Shown here piece by piece: positions 25,782 through 34,771 of a DNA stretch of 38,442 nt. The translations under genes and the position numbers were made by a program. Position 1 is the first letter of the stretch. Every line of letters begins with the position of its first letter. The notes beneath the pieces were generated by a model, which did no database searches, was not told where the DNA came from, and saw nothing but the letters and a program-made list of their open reading frames with translations. This DNA comes from Sphingobacterium sp. (GTDB lineage: Bacteria; Bacteroidota; Bacteroidia; Sphingobacteriales; Sphingobacteriaceae), in contig JAITLW010000080.1 in NCBI GenBank assembly GCA_031277715.1, positions 1 to 38,442 of the forward strand, in the 5' to 3' direction.

Positions 25782-26330
25782 ATGGATACAACCGCAGAAT
25801 ACAATGCCGTAATACAATATTGCAAGGATCTTTTTATAAAAAAAACGAAGGATTATGGTACCGCATGGAGAATCATGCGTCTACAATCAATCACTGATCA
25901 GATTTACATCAAAGCAAAACGTATCCGAACGCTCGAAATCAAACAGGTTTCTAAAGTTGGTGAGGATATTTCTGACGAGTATATCGGAATCGTGAATTAC
26001 TGTGTGATCGCACTTTTGCAATTAGAATTGGGCGAAGAAGGGGAAGAAAATCTTCAAACCGCTTTTGTAGACCAAAAATATACAGAAAAAGTGGATGAGA
26101 CACGTGACCTGATGTTTGCAAAAAATCACGATTATGGAGAGGCATGGCGCGATATGCGTATCTCCTCGATGACAGACCTCATCCTTATGAAACTACACCG
26201 AGTGAAACAAATTGAGGACAATCATGGACAGACGCTCGTGTCTGAAGGGCTAAAGGCCAACTATCAAGATATGCTGAACTACGCCGTCTTTGCGTTAATA
26301 AAACTGGGTTTTGCCGATAAAAACAACTAA
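25782..26330 (+). CDS. DUF1599 protein with duplicated domain
   Basis: A 182-residue cytoplasmic protein of unknown function. It consists of two homologous halves: KTKDYGTAWRIMRLQSITDQ (about residues 21-40) and KNHDYGEAWRDMRISSMTDL (about 114-133), each followed by an IKAKRIRTLE/MKLHRVKQIE helix and a closing NYCVIALLQLELG/NYAVFALIKLGFA helix. This is the DUF1599 pattern common in Bacteroidota. The KDYGxAW motif and all-helical look recall MazG-like nucleotide pyrophosphohydrolases, but I see no proof. First gene of a tight operon with a DoxX protein, aroK, GDPD and gldA (one-nucleotide gap to the next gene). Confidence 0.85.
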   Translation: MDTTAEYNAVIQYCKDLFIKKTKDYGTAWRIMRLQSITDQIYIKAKRIRTLEIKQVSKVGEDISDEYIGIVNYCVIALLQLELGEEGEENLQTAFVDQKYTEKVDETRDLMFAKNHDYGEAWRDMRISSMTDLILMKLHRVKQIEDNHGQTLVSEGLKANYQDMLNYAVFALIKLGFADKNN

Positions 26331-26331
26331 A

Positions 26332-27540
26332 ATGTCTAATACATCCTACTATGCTCCGTTGAAAAACGACAAGTCTTCACCCGATATCCTGCTATGGATA
26401 TCTCGATTGTTCGTTGGACTCCTATTTATATTTTCCGGATTAATAAAAGCCAATGACCCTATGGGCTTCGGCTTCAAATTGCAAGAGTACTTCCATGTAC
26501 TCCATCTTAATTTCCTAAACGACTATGCCACTTGGATTGCGGTCGCTATCTGTGCTTTTGAGATTATTCTAGGTGCTTTACTGGTACTCGGTATTGCAGG
26601 TCGAAAAGTCGCTTGGGGATTACTACTTTTGATTATCTTTTTTACCTTCCTGACGTTTTACTCTGCCTTTTTTGAGGTAGTGAGTTCTTGTGGATGCTTC
26701 GGAGATGCCATTCCTTTGACTCCATGGCAATCCTTTATCAAAGACCTTGTTTTACTCGTTTTTATATTGGTAATCTTTGTTAAAAGAAAAAAAATCGTCC
26801 CTTTGATCGCGAGTTCTTTCACGAACAATCTGCTGAGCTTCTTTGTTATCATTCTATCTTTTGGTATCGGAATCTATACCATCAGCTACCTACCTTTTGT
26901 TGACTTCTTGCCTTACAAAGAGGGGAATAATATTCCTAAGCTCATGGAGATACCTGAAGGTGCGGAACAAGATGAGTATGAACACATCTACGCGCTGAAG
27001 AACAAGACGACCAATGAAGAGAAAAAAATGACAGACAAGGAGTATATGGACCAAAAAATTTGGGAAGATGAGAATTGGGAAGTCATTGGTGAACCCGAAT
27101 CAAAACTGATCAAAAAAGGTTATCAAGTACCTATTCCTGACCTTATTATATCAGATGCCGAAGGCAATGATCTGACACAAGAGGTGATCAACAATCCATA
27201 TTACAACTTTGTGGTTACCAGTGTTGATGTGACGAAGTTGTCACCTACAGATTTTATCGCATTGGATAAAATCAATCAAACGATTCGTGACCTATCTACG
27301 GAATATAATATCCGGGCTATTTTATTGACAGCGAGCTCTTCGGATAATGTCAATTACCTCAACGATCAGCTCGACTTGGTATTAGAGTCGTTTTATGCAG
27401 ATGCTGTCCCACTGAAGAGTATGGTCCGCTCCAATCCGGGCGTTATGCTCCTTCAAAATGGAACCGTAATCAAAAAATGGTCTAAGCATGCTTTTCCATC
27501 CAAAGAAAAGCTTATTGAAACTTATTTCAAGAAACAATAA
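26332..27540 (+). CDS. DoxX/MauE-like membrane protein with CGCFG motif (BT_3928-like)
   Basis: A 402-residue membrane protein. Residues 1-165 form a DoxX/MauE-type bundle of about four helices (SRLFVGLLFIFSGLIKANDP; ICAFEIILGALLVLG; LLLLIIFFTFLTFYSAF; FIKDLVLLVFILVIF) with the SCGCFGD motif between helices 3 and 4, the redox-cysteine motif seen in MauE-like proteins. Another helix (LLSFFVIILSFGIGIY) leads to a soluble domain (about 190-402) whose last part, NPGVMLLQNGTVIKKWS, looks thioredoxin-like but shows no CxxC. Known in Bacteroidota as the BT_3928 family; function unsettled. It overlaps aroK by one base (TAATG). Confidence 0.82.
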   Translation: MSNTSYYAPLKNDKSSPDILLWISRLFVGLLFIFSGLIKANDPMGFGFKLQEYFHVLHLNFLNDYATWIAVAICAFEIILGALLVLGIAGRKVAWGLLLLIIFFTFLTFYSAFFEVVSSCGCFGDAIPLTPWQSFIKDLVLLVFILVIFVKRKKIVPLIASSFTNNLLSFFVIILSFGIGIYTISYLPFVDFLPYKEGNNIPKLMEIPEGAEQDEYEHIYALKNKTTNEEKKMTDKEYMDQKIWEDENWEVIGEPESKLIKKGYQVPIPDLIISDAEGNDLTQEVINNPYYNFVVTSVDVTKLSPTDFIALDKINQTIRDLSTEYNIRAILLTASSSDNVNYLNDQLDLVLESFYADAVPLKSMVRSNPGVMLLQNGTVIKKWSKHAFPSKEKLIETYFKKQ

Positions 27541-28058
27541 TGAACAAACCGATTTTCATAGTTGGATTCATGGGGAGCGGAAAAACCACATTGGGCAAAA
27601 AAATTGCTGCCGCAATGGGGAAAGTATTCATAGACCTAGACCACGAGATTGTAGCACATATCGGTATGAGCATTCCCGAATACTTCAACACATTTGGCGA
27701 AGCGCACTTTCGGGAACTAGAGCGTGAATTCTTAAAAAAACAAGAAGGGGCCAACGCTATTATCTCTACAGGAGGTGGTACGCCTTGTTATTTTGACAAC
27801 ATGCAATGGATTACGAACAATGGATTGGCAATCTATTTGGAGCATAGCCCAAAATCACTCTGGTCAAGACTTAGCCAATCGGATGTCAATAAAAGACCTG
27901 TTCTAAAAGGACTGAATGGAGAAGAACTTCTGGCATTTATCGAAACAAAACTTGCAGAACGCACCCCGTTTTACAACCAGTCACAGTTAAAGGTTGACCA
28001 AATGCATACGAGTATAGAGCAGATCGTACAATTGATACACAATTACAAAACTGCCTGA
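27540..28058 (+). CDS. aroK: Shikimate kinase
   Basis: A 172-residue P-loop kinase that phosphorylates shikimate, in aromatic amino-acid synthesis. Walker A is GFMGSGKTTLGKK (Lys15), then DLDHEI (shikimate-binding Asp), GEAHFRELERE with the ERE-type arginine and STGGGTPCYF. Length and motif order are canonical. Start ATG overlaps the upstream stop by one base, and its stop overlaps the next ATG (TGATG), so it is translationally coupled on both sides. Confidence 0.95.
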   Translation: MNKPIFIVGFMGSGKTTLGKKIAAAMGKVFIDLDHEIVAHIGMSIPEYFNTFGEAHFRELEREFLKKQEGANAIISTGGGTPCYFDNMQWITNNGLAIYLEHSPKSLWSRLSQSDVNKRPVLKGLNGEELLAFIETKLAERTPFYNQSQLKVDQMHTSIEQIVQLIHNYKTA

Positions 28059-29026
28059 TGAATCGCAATTTTCTATATCTATCTATCCTACTATTCGTCG
28101 CCTCTACGACGGGTTGTTTTCGCAATAGTACTGGAACAACAGAAACTAGGGGGAAAGAGAAAGAAAATAGCCTATTCACCAATACAACTTTCGAATTGAA
28201 TACGGTAGACGACCTCTACCAGTTTCTAACGTATACGGAATCCAGCTATCCACTAGTCAGTGCACACCGTGGAGGTCCGTCTAAGGGCTATCCCGAAAAT
28301 GCCATCGAAACCTTTGCACGTATCGCGAATAAGATGCCTGCTATCATCGAATGTGATGTGAGGCTTTCAAAAGATTCTGTTTTGGTCCTCCTGCACGATG
28401 AAACACTGGACAGAACTACTACTGGAAAAGGAAAGGTCAATAAATTCACACTAGCAGAGCTCAAAAACTTAAAGTTAAAAGATACTGAAGGAAAGAACAC
28501 CTCATACCGTATCCCAACGCTGGAAGAGGCCTTAGTCTGGGGTAGAGGAAAAGTTATCTTTACACTGGATGCTAAAAATGATATACCTTATCAATTACTG
28601 AATGATGTCATAAGCAAAGCCAACGCACAGGCTTATAGCGTAGTAATCACTTATAGCGGCAAACAGGCCAAAGCGTTGTACCGGATCAATCCGGATCTAA
28701 TGATATCGGCTAGCATTAAATCAGTAGATGACCTAACCCGCTTAGCGGCTCTTGGTATTCCTGACAATAGAATTATAGCTTTTATAGGTGTCCGCCAACC
28801 TCAGCAAGAATTGGTAGAGATGCTCCATCAACATGGTATAAAAATAATATTGGGTACACTGGGCAACCTCGATCGGCAAGCCGAGCAACGAGGCTATCAG
28901 ACCTATGCTGAATATATAGAAAAAGGAGCTGACGTCCTCAGTACTGACCGCCCATTGGAAGCCCATAAGGCATTAGATTATTATATCCGCAAGCGAAATA
29001 TTACTTCGCCCTATATCCGTCATTAA
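28058..29026 (+). CDS. Glycerophosphodiester phosphodiesterase lipoprotein
   Basis: A 322-residue exported lipoprotein of the GDPD family, which hydrolyses glycerophosphodiesters to glycerol-3-phosphate and an alcohol. The lipobox is STTGC (Cys20). The active site is intact: SAHRGGPSKGYPENAIETF (catalytic His/Arg, Glu), IECDVRLSKDS (metal ligands) and LLHDETLDRTTTG (second His/Asp), about residues 68-130. It is fourth in the DUF1599-DoxX-aroK-GDPD-gldA operon, overlapping aroK by one base (TGATG) and 3 nt before gldA. The extracytoplasmic location suggests scavenging of lipid-derived glycerophosphodiesters, an inference. Confidence 0.92.
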   Translation: MNRNFLYLSILLFVASTTGCFRNSTGTTETRGKEKENSLFTNTTFELNTVDDLYQFLTYTESSYPLVSAHRGGPSKGYPENAIETFARIANKMPAIIECDVRLSKDSVLVLLHDETLDRTTTGKGKVNKFTLAELKNLKLKDTEGKNTSYRIPTLEEALVWGRGKVIFTLDAKNDIPYQLLNDVISKANAQAYSVVITYSGKQAKALYRINPDLMISASIKSVDDLTRLAALGIPDNRIIAFIGVRQPQQELVEMLHQHGIKIILGTLGNLDRQAEQRGYQTYAEYIEKGADVLSTDRPLEAHKALDYYIRKRNITSPYIRH

Positions 29027-29029
29027 AGC

Positions 29030-29740
29030 ATGTCTATCGAAGTCAAGGAACTAACGAAAACATATAAGCAACAAAAAGCTTTAGATTGTATTTCTTTTAC
29101 CACATCAAGCAATCATATCATTGGATTTTTGGGACCAAATGGCGCTGGAAAATCGACAACGATGAAAATCCTTACTGGAATACTTCCTGTCGAACAAGGC
29201 TCCTGTAAAATCAATGGTATAGATATTCGAGAAAATCCTTTATTGACAAAAAAAAATATAGGCTATCTTCCCGAGAATAACCCGCTCTACTTGGACATGT
29301 ATGTGCAGGAGATTTTGCATTTTGAAGCACAGCTTCATAAATTGACCAATAGTAAGCAGCGGATTGAAGAGGTTATTGCGCTGACCGGTCTGCAAGCTGA
29401 ACGGCACAAGAAGATAGCACAGCTATCCAAAGGTTACAAACAACGGGTAGGACTAGCCCTAGCAATTATACACGACCCACAGGTCCTGATTCTTGACGAG
29501 CCGACTACAGGCCTCGACCCTAATCAAATTATCGAAATCAGGTCCTTGATCCAACAATTAGCAATAAACAAAACAGTATTCTTATCAACGCATATCATGC
29601 AAGAGGTAGAAGCGATATGCCAAGAAGTTATTATTATCCATAAAGGTCAGATAAAAGACCATTTCCTCGCTCAAGATAGAGACACGAAATACCCCGGCTT
29701 AAACATGGAAGAAATATTTGTAAAACTAACGAATTCCTAA
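29030..29740 (+). CDS. gldA: Gliding-motility ABC transporter ATP-binding protein
   Basis: A 236-residue ABC ATPase. Walker A GPNGAGKSTTMK, the signature LSKGYKQRVGLA and Walker B VLILDEPTTGLDPNQ are intact; the His switch is STHIMQEVEA. Best reading is GldA, the ATPase partner of the GldF/GldG transporter required for gliding in Flavobacterium. That fits the fused gldF-gldG gene 0.8 kb downstream. Other Bacteroidota have non-gliding members, so a motility role is not assured here. It is the last gene of the tight upstream operon. Confidence 0.82.
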   Translation: MSIEVKELTKTYKQQKALDCISFTTSSNHIIGFLGPNGAGKSTTMKILTGILPVEQGSCKINGIDIRENPLLTKKNIGYLPENNPLYLDMYVQEILHFEAQLHKLTNSKQRIEEVIALTGLQAERHKKIAQLSKGYKQRVGLALAIIHDPQVLILDEPTTGLDPNQIIEIRSLIQQLAINKTVFLSTHIMQEVEAICQEVIIIHKGQIKDHFLAQDRDTKYPGLNMEEIFVKLTNS

Positions 29741-29804
29741 AACAAGATTACGGCTCGATTGTTGTAGATATATTGAGATTATTTATAATTAAAAACTAAT
29801 AGAT

Positions 29805-30386
29805 ATGAAGAAAAAACTACTTACAGCGGCTTTAGTGCTTGGTCTTTTCACCTACACCAATGCACAGCAGGTTAAAACAGTACCTCAACATTCAGCGAAT
29901 GTAGGTCTCACTCCAATAAAAGAAGGAAACTGGATGGTCGGTGGATCTATCGGTGGCTTAGGATATAGCTTTGAGTCAAAAGCATTTAATATAGGTGTAA
30001 GCCCTCGCGCTGGGTATTTTATTTCTGATGGACTAGCATTGGGTGCTCAAGCTTCCCTGGGACTTAGAACAATCAAAGACGCAGATAACGAGTGGAATTA
30101 TGGTATCGCACCTTTCGTACGTTACTATATCCCTAGTGGAGCAAGTGCTACAGGCCGTTTCTTCGGACACGGTGACGTAGGTATCACAGGTAGTAATGCC
30201 GGTAAAGGAACGTCTTTTGCTTTTGGTATCAATGCAGGTTATGCACACTTTATCACACAAACAGTTGCATTAGAAGCAATGGCAGGTTATAACTATTCCA
30301 AAGCGAATGTCAACGTAGGAGACAAAGCAACAGGATTAGGAGTAAGCCTTGGCTTTCAAATCTATTTACCTGGAAAAAGTAAATAG
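29805..30386 (+). CDS. Outer-membrane beta-barrel protein
   Basis: A 193-residue protein with a signal peptide (residues 1-20, cut at TNA/QQ). The rest is short, alternating beta-strands with aromatic residues at the ends: WMVGGSIGGLGYSFES, ISDGLALGAQASLGL, NYGIAPFVRYYIP, TRFFGHGDVG-like and AFGINAGYAHFITQT, and a C-terminal GLGVSLGFQIYL, as in eight-stranded barrels of the OmpX/OmpW-like type. No further function can be read. It lies between gldA and the gldF-gldG fusion gene with its own terminator, so it is probably a separate transcript. The start ATG gives the expected signal sequence. Confidence 0.85.
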   Translation: MKKKLLTAALVLGLFTYTNAQQVKTVPQHSANVGLTPIKEGNWMVGGSIGGLGYSFESKAFNIGVSPRAGYFISDGLALGAQASLGLRTIKDADNEWNYGIAPFVRYYIPSGASATGRFFGHGDVGITGSNAGKGTSFAFGINAGYAHFITQTVALEAMAGYNYSKANVNVGDKATGLGVSLGFQIYLPGKSK

Positions 30387-30399
30387 GCTATCATAGAAC

Positions 30400-30430
30400 A
30401 AACAGCATGAGATCAGGTCTCATGCTGTTT
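30400..30430 (+). terminator. Terminator after the beta-barrel gene
   Basis: AAACAGCATGAGA and TCTCATGCTGTTT form a perfect 13-bp stem around a 5-nt loop, followed by a short T-run. Clear intrinsic terminator, 14 nt after the stop codon. Confidence 0.8.
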
Positions 30431-30446
30431 TGCATTATATACAGTC

Positions 30447-30477
30447 TTGCTTTCTACTCTACATTTTCCTAATTTCG
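30447..30477 (+). promoter_or_regulatory. Promoter for gldF-gldG
   Basis: TTG at 30447-30449 and TAATTTCG at 30470-30477 (one mismatch to TAnnTTTG), with a 20-nt spacer. Predicted leader about 18 nt before the TTG start. It supports separate transcription from gldA. Confidence 0.45.
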
Positions 30478-30499
30478 GAACAAATTAATCGGAAGTAAG

Positions 30500-32902
30500 T
30501 TGTTAAGTATATATATAAAAGAAATAGCAGGTTATTTTAATTCCTTAATCGGCTATCTAGCAATAGGAATATTTTTATTGACCACTGGATTGTTGGTCTG
30601 GGTTTTTCCTGAAACCTCTATATTGGACGCAGGCTATACTTCATTGGATAGCTTTTTTGCATTAGCCCCCTACCTCCTTTTGTTTTTAGTACCTGCAATT
30701 TGTATGCGCAGTATCGCAGGTGAAAAGGCAGATGGTACTTTCGAGCTTTTACAAAGCCGTCCCATTACCTTAACACAGATTGTAATAGGCAAATTCTTAG
30801 GTGGACTGACTATCGTATCACTGGCTATTCTTCCTACCATAGTCTACGCCGTAACCATCTACTTCTTGGCGTATCCTGTAGGAAATATGGATATAGGGGC
30901 TACTATCGGATCTTATATTGGATTACTGTTCTTAGCAGCCACTTTTGTAGCGATATCGATCTTCTGCTCTGCACTGACGCGTAACCCTATCATAGCCTTT
31001 CTATTGGCTATCTCACTATCTTTCCTATTCTTTTATGGATTCGATGCCCTAAGTCAACTAAACCCTTTCCTTTTTATCGAGGATTTGGTTAAGCATGTCG
31101 GAATCTTAGCGCATTATGACTCTATTAGCCGGGGTGTTGTCACCGCTGCGGATTTAATCTATTTCCTCAGCGTGCAAGCGCTATTCCTACTCTTGTCCAT
31201 TGGACATTTAGGCCGTCAGTTTAAACCCCGCAAGAAAACACTTACCGTCTACTTCGGCTTCCTGATCTTAATCACAGTATTGAACTTACCTCTGGTCCTA
31301 CAACTGTTCGGAAGAATAGATCTTACGGAGGACCGACGGTTTACACTCACAGAGACCTCAAAAGATATCGTATCGAATCTTAAAGAAGACACCTACATTA
31401 CCATCTTTTTAGATGGGCAACTGCCTGCCGGCTTTAAAAGATTAAGACAGGCGGCTATTGACATGGCGCACGACTTAAGATCCTATTCAAAGGGCAAATT
31501 AAAAATAAATGTCATTGACCCTAGCGCCGGAAGCCAGGAGGAACAAAAAGAATATACTGACGCATTGATAGCTCGTGGCCTCTATCCGACCAACCTGAGT
31601 GTAAAGACGGAAAGTGGGTTTACGCAAAAACTAATATTCCCTTCCGCTATCATCAGCCGGGGAGATCATGAAATCAATGTCAGCTTACTACAAAATAAAA
31701 CGGGGCAGACTCCCGAACAGGTGCTTAACAACTCTGTTCAAAATCTAGAATATGCCTTCACTTCTGCTATTTCAAAATCGAATATTGATAAAGCACCCTA
31801 CATCGCCTTTACGGAAGGTCACGGCGAACCTTCCGATCTGGAACTATATGATGCCATGCAGACATTGGGCGCATCCGGACAGGTAGGGAGGCTCCATCTC
31901 GATTCAATTCCACTGAACAATTTAAAGGAGATTTCCTTACTGATCATAGCTAAACCGCAAACGCCATTCTCTGAAAGTGAAAAGTATAAATTAGACTATT
32001 TTGTGCGTCATGGGGGCTCTGTTATCTGGGCTATAGACCAAATTGATGCCAGTTTGGATCACCTTAAGCAAAATGGCACACAGCCCCTAATAGGCCGGGA
32101 ACTGAACTTAGATGACCAACTATTTTTGTATGGCGCACGTCTAAACTACAATATACTGGCGGATCTAAATTGTGCACAAATACCACTCTCCATAGGTAGC
32201 GTCGGTGGGCAGACACAAATAGAAATGGTACCTTGGTACTTCTTTCCCATTTTAATGCCGACAGGTAATAATGCTATTTTGAAAAACCTAGACGGAATAC
32301 GAGCTGAATTTGTAGGAACGGTAGATACTATCGCAGCAGCAGGTATCAAAAAAGAAATTCTGCTACATTCCTCCCCTTTCAGTCGGGTAATCAATACGCC
32401 TGGACCAATTTCATTGCAGATGGTAGAAGAACAACCTGATCCTGCTAAGTTCAGAACAACACCGAAGCCAGTTGCAGCTCTTTTGAGCGGTCGCTTTCCT
32501 TATATCTACCAGAACCGCCCTACCCCCGCCGGTGTAACTGAAGCAGTTGACCTATCAAATATATCGGAGGAAGCGCGAATGATGGTCATTGCAGATGGTG
32601 ACTGGCTGATCAACCAGGTGAATAGTAAAGACCAATCGCCTTACCCACTCGGTTGGGATCGCTATACGGAACAACAATATGCTAATAAGATCTTTTTAGA
32701 AAATACGGCGGACTATTTGATGAATGACGAAAGACTCATCTCGCTTAGGAATAGAGAGATCAAGCTACGTCTGCTGGATCAAGCGCTGGTTAAAAGTGAT
32801 AAGTTAAAATGGCAACTGATCAACGTTGTCCTACCGATAATCATTCTGATGCTGATAGGTGTATCACAAGGCTATTTACGTAAACGCCGGTATACAAGAT
32901 AA
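30500..32902 (+). CDS. gldFG: GldF-GldG fusion (ABC permease and auxiliary domains)
   Basis: An 800-residue protein that continues without a stop from a GldF-type permease into a GldG-type protein. Residues 1-235 have about six membrane segments and the ABC2-permease motif RSIAGEKADGTFELLQSRP. Near residue 237 a linker (QFKPRKKT) leads to GldG: a membrane segment (about 248-270), GRIDLTEDRRFTLTETS, then a large extracytoplasmic domain with EGHGEPS, ending in a C-terminal membrane anchor (about 770-790). In Flavobacterium johnsoniae gldF and gldG are separate genes. There is no ATG between the upstream stop codon and residue 68, so the start must be TTG at 30500. With GldA this would form the gliding-linked ABC transporter. 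Confidence 0.85.
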   Translation: MLSIYIKEIAGYFNSLIGYLAIGIFLLTTGLLVWVFPETSILDAGYTSLDSFFALAPYLLLFLVPAICMRSIAGEKADGTFELLQSRPITLTQIVIGKFLGGLTIVSLAILPTIVYAVTIYFLAYPVGNMDIGATIGSYIGLLFLAATFVAISIFCSALTRNPIIAFLLAISLSFLFFYGFDALSQLNPFLFIEDLVKHVGILAHYDSISRGVVTAADLIYFLSVQALFLLLSIGHLGRQFKPRKKTLTVYFGFLILITVLNLPLVLQLFGRIDLTEDRRFTLTETSKDIVSNLKEDTYITIFLDGQLPAGFKRLRQAAIDMAHDLRSYSKGKLKINVIDPSAGSQEEQKEYTDALIARGLYPTNLSVKTESGFTQKLIFPSAIISRGDHEINVSLLQNKTGQTPEQVLNNSVQNLEYAFTSAISKSNIDKAPYIAFTEGHGEPSDLELYDAMQTLGASGQVGRLHLDSIPLNNLKEISLLIIAKPQTPFSESEKYKLDYFVRHGGSVIWAIDQIDASLDHLKQNGTQPLIGRELNLDDQLFLYGARLNYNILADLNCAQIPLSIGSVGGQTQIEMVPWYFFPILMPTGNNAILKNLDGIRAEFVGTVDTIAAAGIKKEILLHSSPFSRVINTPGPISLQMVEEQPDPAKFRTTPKPVAALLSGRFPYIYQNRPTPAGVTEAVDLSNISEEARMMVIADGDWLINQVNSKDQSPYPLGWDRYTEQQYANKIFLENTADYLMNDERLISLRNREIKLRLLDQALVKSDKLKWQLINVVLPIIILMLIGVSQGYLRKRRYTR

Positions 32903-32939
32903 AAAAAGAGTTAAGAGATTGGCTCTCTTAACTCTTTTT
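32903..32939. terminator. Bidirectional terminator between gldFG and CoA-transferase
   Basis: AAAAAGAGTTAAGAGA and TCTCTTAACTCTTTTT form a 16-bp perfect stem around a 5-nt loop, with A- and T-runs at the ends, between two convergent genes. Confidence 0.92.
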
Positions 32940-32941
32940 GT

Positions 32942-34432
32942 TTATTTTTTCATTGTCCCAGTCTCGCCTAGTCTCAAATGCCAACTAAACGCTTCTTCGA
33001 GCAAGTGTGGTGTATGACCTCCACGAGCACAGGCTCTATCAAAGTACGATTGCAGTTCTTCCCTATAATCGGGGTGCACACAGTTATCAATGATTTGTTG
33101 CGCACGCTCTCGAGGTGCCAGTCCACGCAAATCAGCAAGACCAATATCGGTCACTAGAATATCAACATCGTGCTCTGTATGATCCACATGTGATACCATT
33201 GGCAATACATGTGATATTGCATTCTCCTTGGAAGCGGCTTGCGTTACAAAAATACTCAGGTAGGCATTACGGGCGAAATCTCCCGAACCTCCTATCCCGT
33301 TCATAATCTTTGTCCCTGAGACATGCGTCGAATTGACATTTCCATAAATATCAAACTCAATAGCTGTATTGATAGCGATAACGCCTAGCCTGCGGATAAG
33401 CCCAGGTGTATTGGATATATTTTGCGGACGAAGGACAAATTTATCCCGATACCGTTGAAGGTTATCAAAAACACGATGATAACAATCTTTCGATACAGTG
33501 ATGGAGGAAGCTGAAGCGAAACTCAATTTCCCGGAGTCAATAAGGTCGAATGTACTATCTTGCAATACCTCCGAAAACATTGTCAAATCGTAGAAATTGC
33601 TATCTTTAAAGCCCATCAATACCGCATTGGCGACCTTTCCTATTCCAGCTTGAATAGGAAGTAAACGATCTGTTAGGTGACCTAGTTTGACTTCATTTTC
33701 AAAAAACTCGAGAATATGACGGGCTATTGAGGATGTTTTTGCATCTGGAGCAGCGATATCTGCCGGGCTATCTGTGATATCAGTAAATACGATACCAATT
33801 ACCTTACTCGGATCCAAAGGAATTGTCTTCCGTCCGATTTTGTTCCAAGGAGCGACAATAGGAATGACGTTACGATGAGGGTAATTCTCCGCTTGATAGA
33901 TATCATGAATCCCATATACCTCTTCTGGAACCGCAGTATTAATCTCCAAGATCACCTGTTTTGCCAGTCCTGCAAACGTCACCGAGTTGCCCACTGAGGT
34001 AGTCGGAACAATACTTCCATCGCGATCAATATACGCTACTTCTATAATAGCAATATCTACGGGAGGAAGGTTTTCGTTATGTAGCAGTTCCGCACTTTCG
34101 CTTAAGTGCTGATCAATAAACAAGACCTCTCCTGCATTTATTTTATTTCGTAATGTCCGGTCTACTTGAAAAGGCATACGTTTACTCAAAGCGCCAGCCT
34201 CGGCTAGTTTACCGTCAGTATCATGCCCTAATGAAGCGCCTGTCATCAGGGTGATTTTTATGCTTTCCTTTTTGGCTCGTTCAGCAAATGCAGGTAAGAC
34301 CACCTTGCTATCTCCTGCCTTTGTAAACCCACTAGAACCGACGACCATGCCATTTTGGATAAAAGAGGCAGCTTGTTCTGCTGTCATCACTTTATCACGT
34401 AAAGTTTCTAAACGTATTCTTTCAACACTCAT
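32942..34432 (-). CDS. Acetyl-CoA hydrolase/succinate CoA-transferase family protein
   Basis: A 496-residue class I CoA-transferase that moves CoA between carboxylic acids, most likely succinyl-CoA and acetate (or propionate). Recognised by AASFIQNGMVVGSSGF at the N-terminus, GNSVTFAGLAKQVILEIN, NVNSTHVSGTKIMNGIGGSG (about residues 370-389) and the closing HVDHTEHDVDILVTDIG and ADLRGLAPRERA; length fits the YgfH/AarC/ScpC subfamily. Which acids it uses cannot be told. It points left, away from the AraC gene, and converges on gldFG. Confidence 0.9.
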   Translation of the reverse strand: MSVERIRLETLRDKVMTAEQAASFIQNGMVVGSSGFTKAGDSKVVLPAFAERAKKESIKITLMTGASLGHDTDGKLAEAGALSKRMPFQVDRTLRNKINAGEVLFIDQHLSESAELLHNENLPPVDIAIIEVAYIDRDGSIVPTTSVGNSVTFAGLAKQVILEINTAVPEEVYGIHDIYQAENYPHRNVIPIVAPWNKIGRKTIPLDPSKVIGIVFTDITDSPADIAAPDAKTSSIARHILEFFENEVKLGHLTDRLLPIQAGIGKVANAVLMGFKDSNFYDLTMFSEVLQDSTFDLIDSGKLSFASASSITVSKDCYHRVFDNLQRYRDKFVLRPQNISNTPGLIRRLGVIAINTAIEFDIYGNVNSTHVSGTKIMNGIGGSGDFARNAYLSIFVTQAASKENAISHVLPMVSHVDHTEHDVDILVTDIGLADLRGLAPRERAQQIIDNCVHPDYREELQSYFDRACARGGHTPHLLEEAFSWHLRLGETGTMKK

Positions 34433-34771
34433 TATTTATAAAATATGACTTTTTATATCTTTCTATTAATCAAACAATTTACAATATTATAAATTAAAAA
34501 TCGAGCGAAATTATTACATTCTGCCAGTAAATTATTGATTCCTATCGAAAATCACATAAAAGACTAATAATCAATAAAGAAAAGAACATTTAAAACTTAT
34601 AACAACAAGACACTATAGATATAAAAACCTACCTATCAACACATTAACAACACACAGAATAAACCTGCAATATCATATTTCAGTCTTTAGTCCGTTTTTT
34701 CGAGTAAGCTATCACTTACTTTTTGGTTTTGTAAGCAAAAAACTGGAGATTTATACCTCAATCAACAAGCT
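34433..34771. other. AT-rich divergent intergenic region
   Basis: No gene in 339 nt between the CoA-transferase and AraC genes. Very AT-rich. Near the AraC side is an inverted repeat GTAAG (34704-34708) / CTTAC (34714-34718), with a further GTAAGC at 34731-34736, a possible operator. TACTTTTTG at 34716-34724 is a near-miss -7 box (one extra T). A CGAAATTA at 34506-34513 could be a weak -7 box for the CoA-transferase. Nothing firm. Confidence 0.4.

Noticed and set aside
34716..34724. TACTTTTTG as the promoter of the AraC gene
   Set aside because: One T too many between TA and the TTTG end compared with the consensus, and no well-spaced -33 box.
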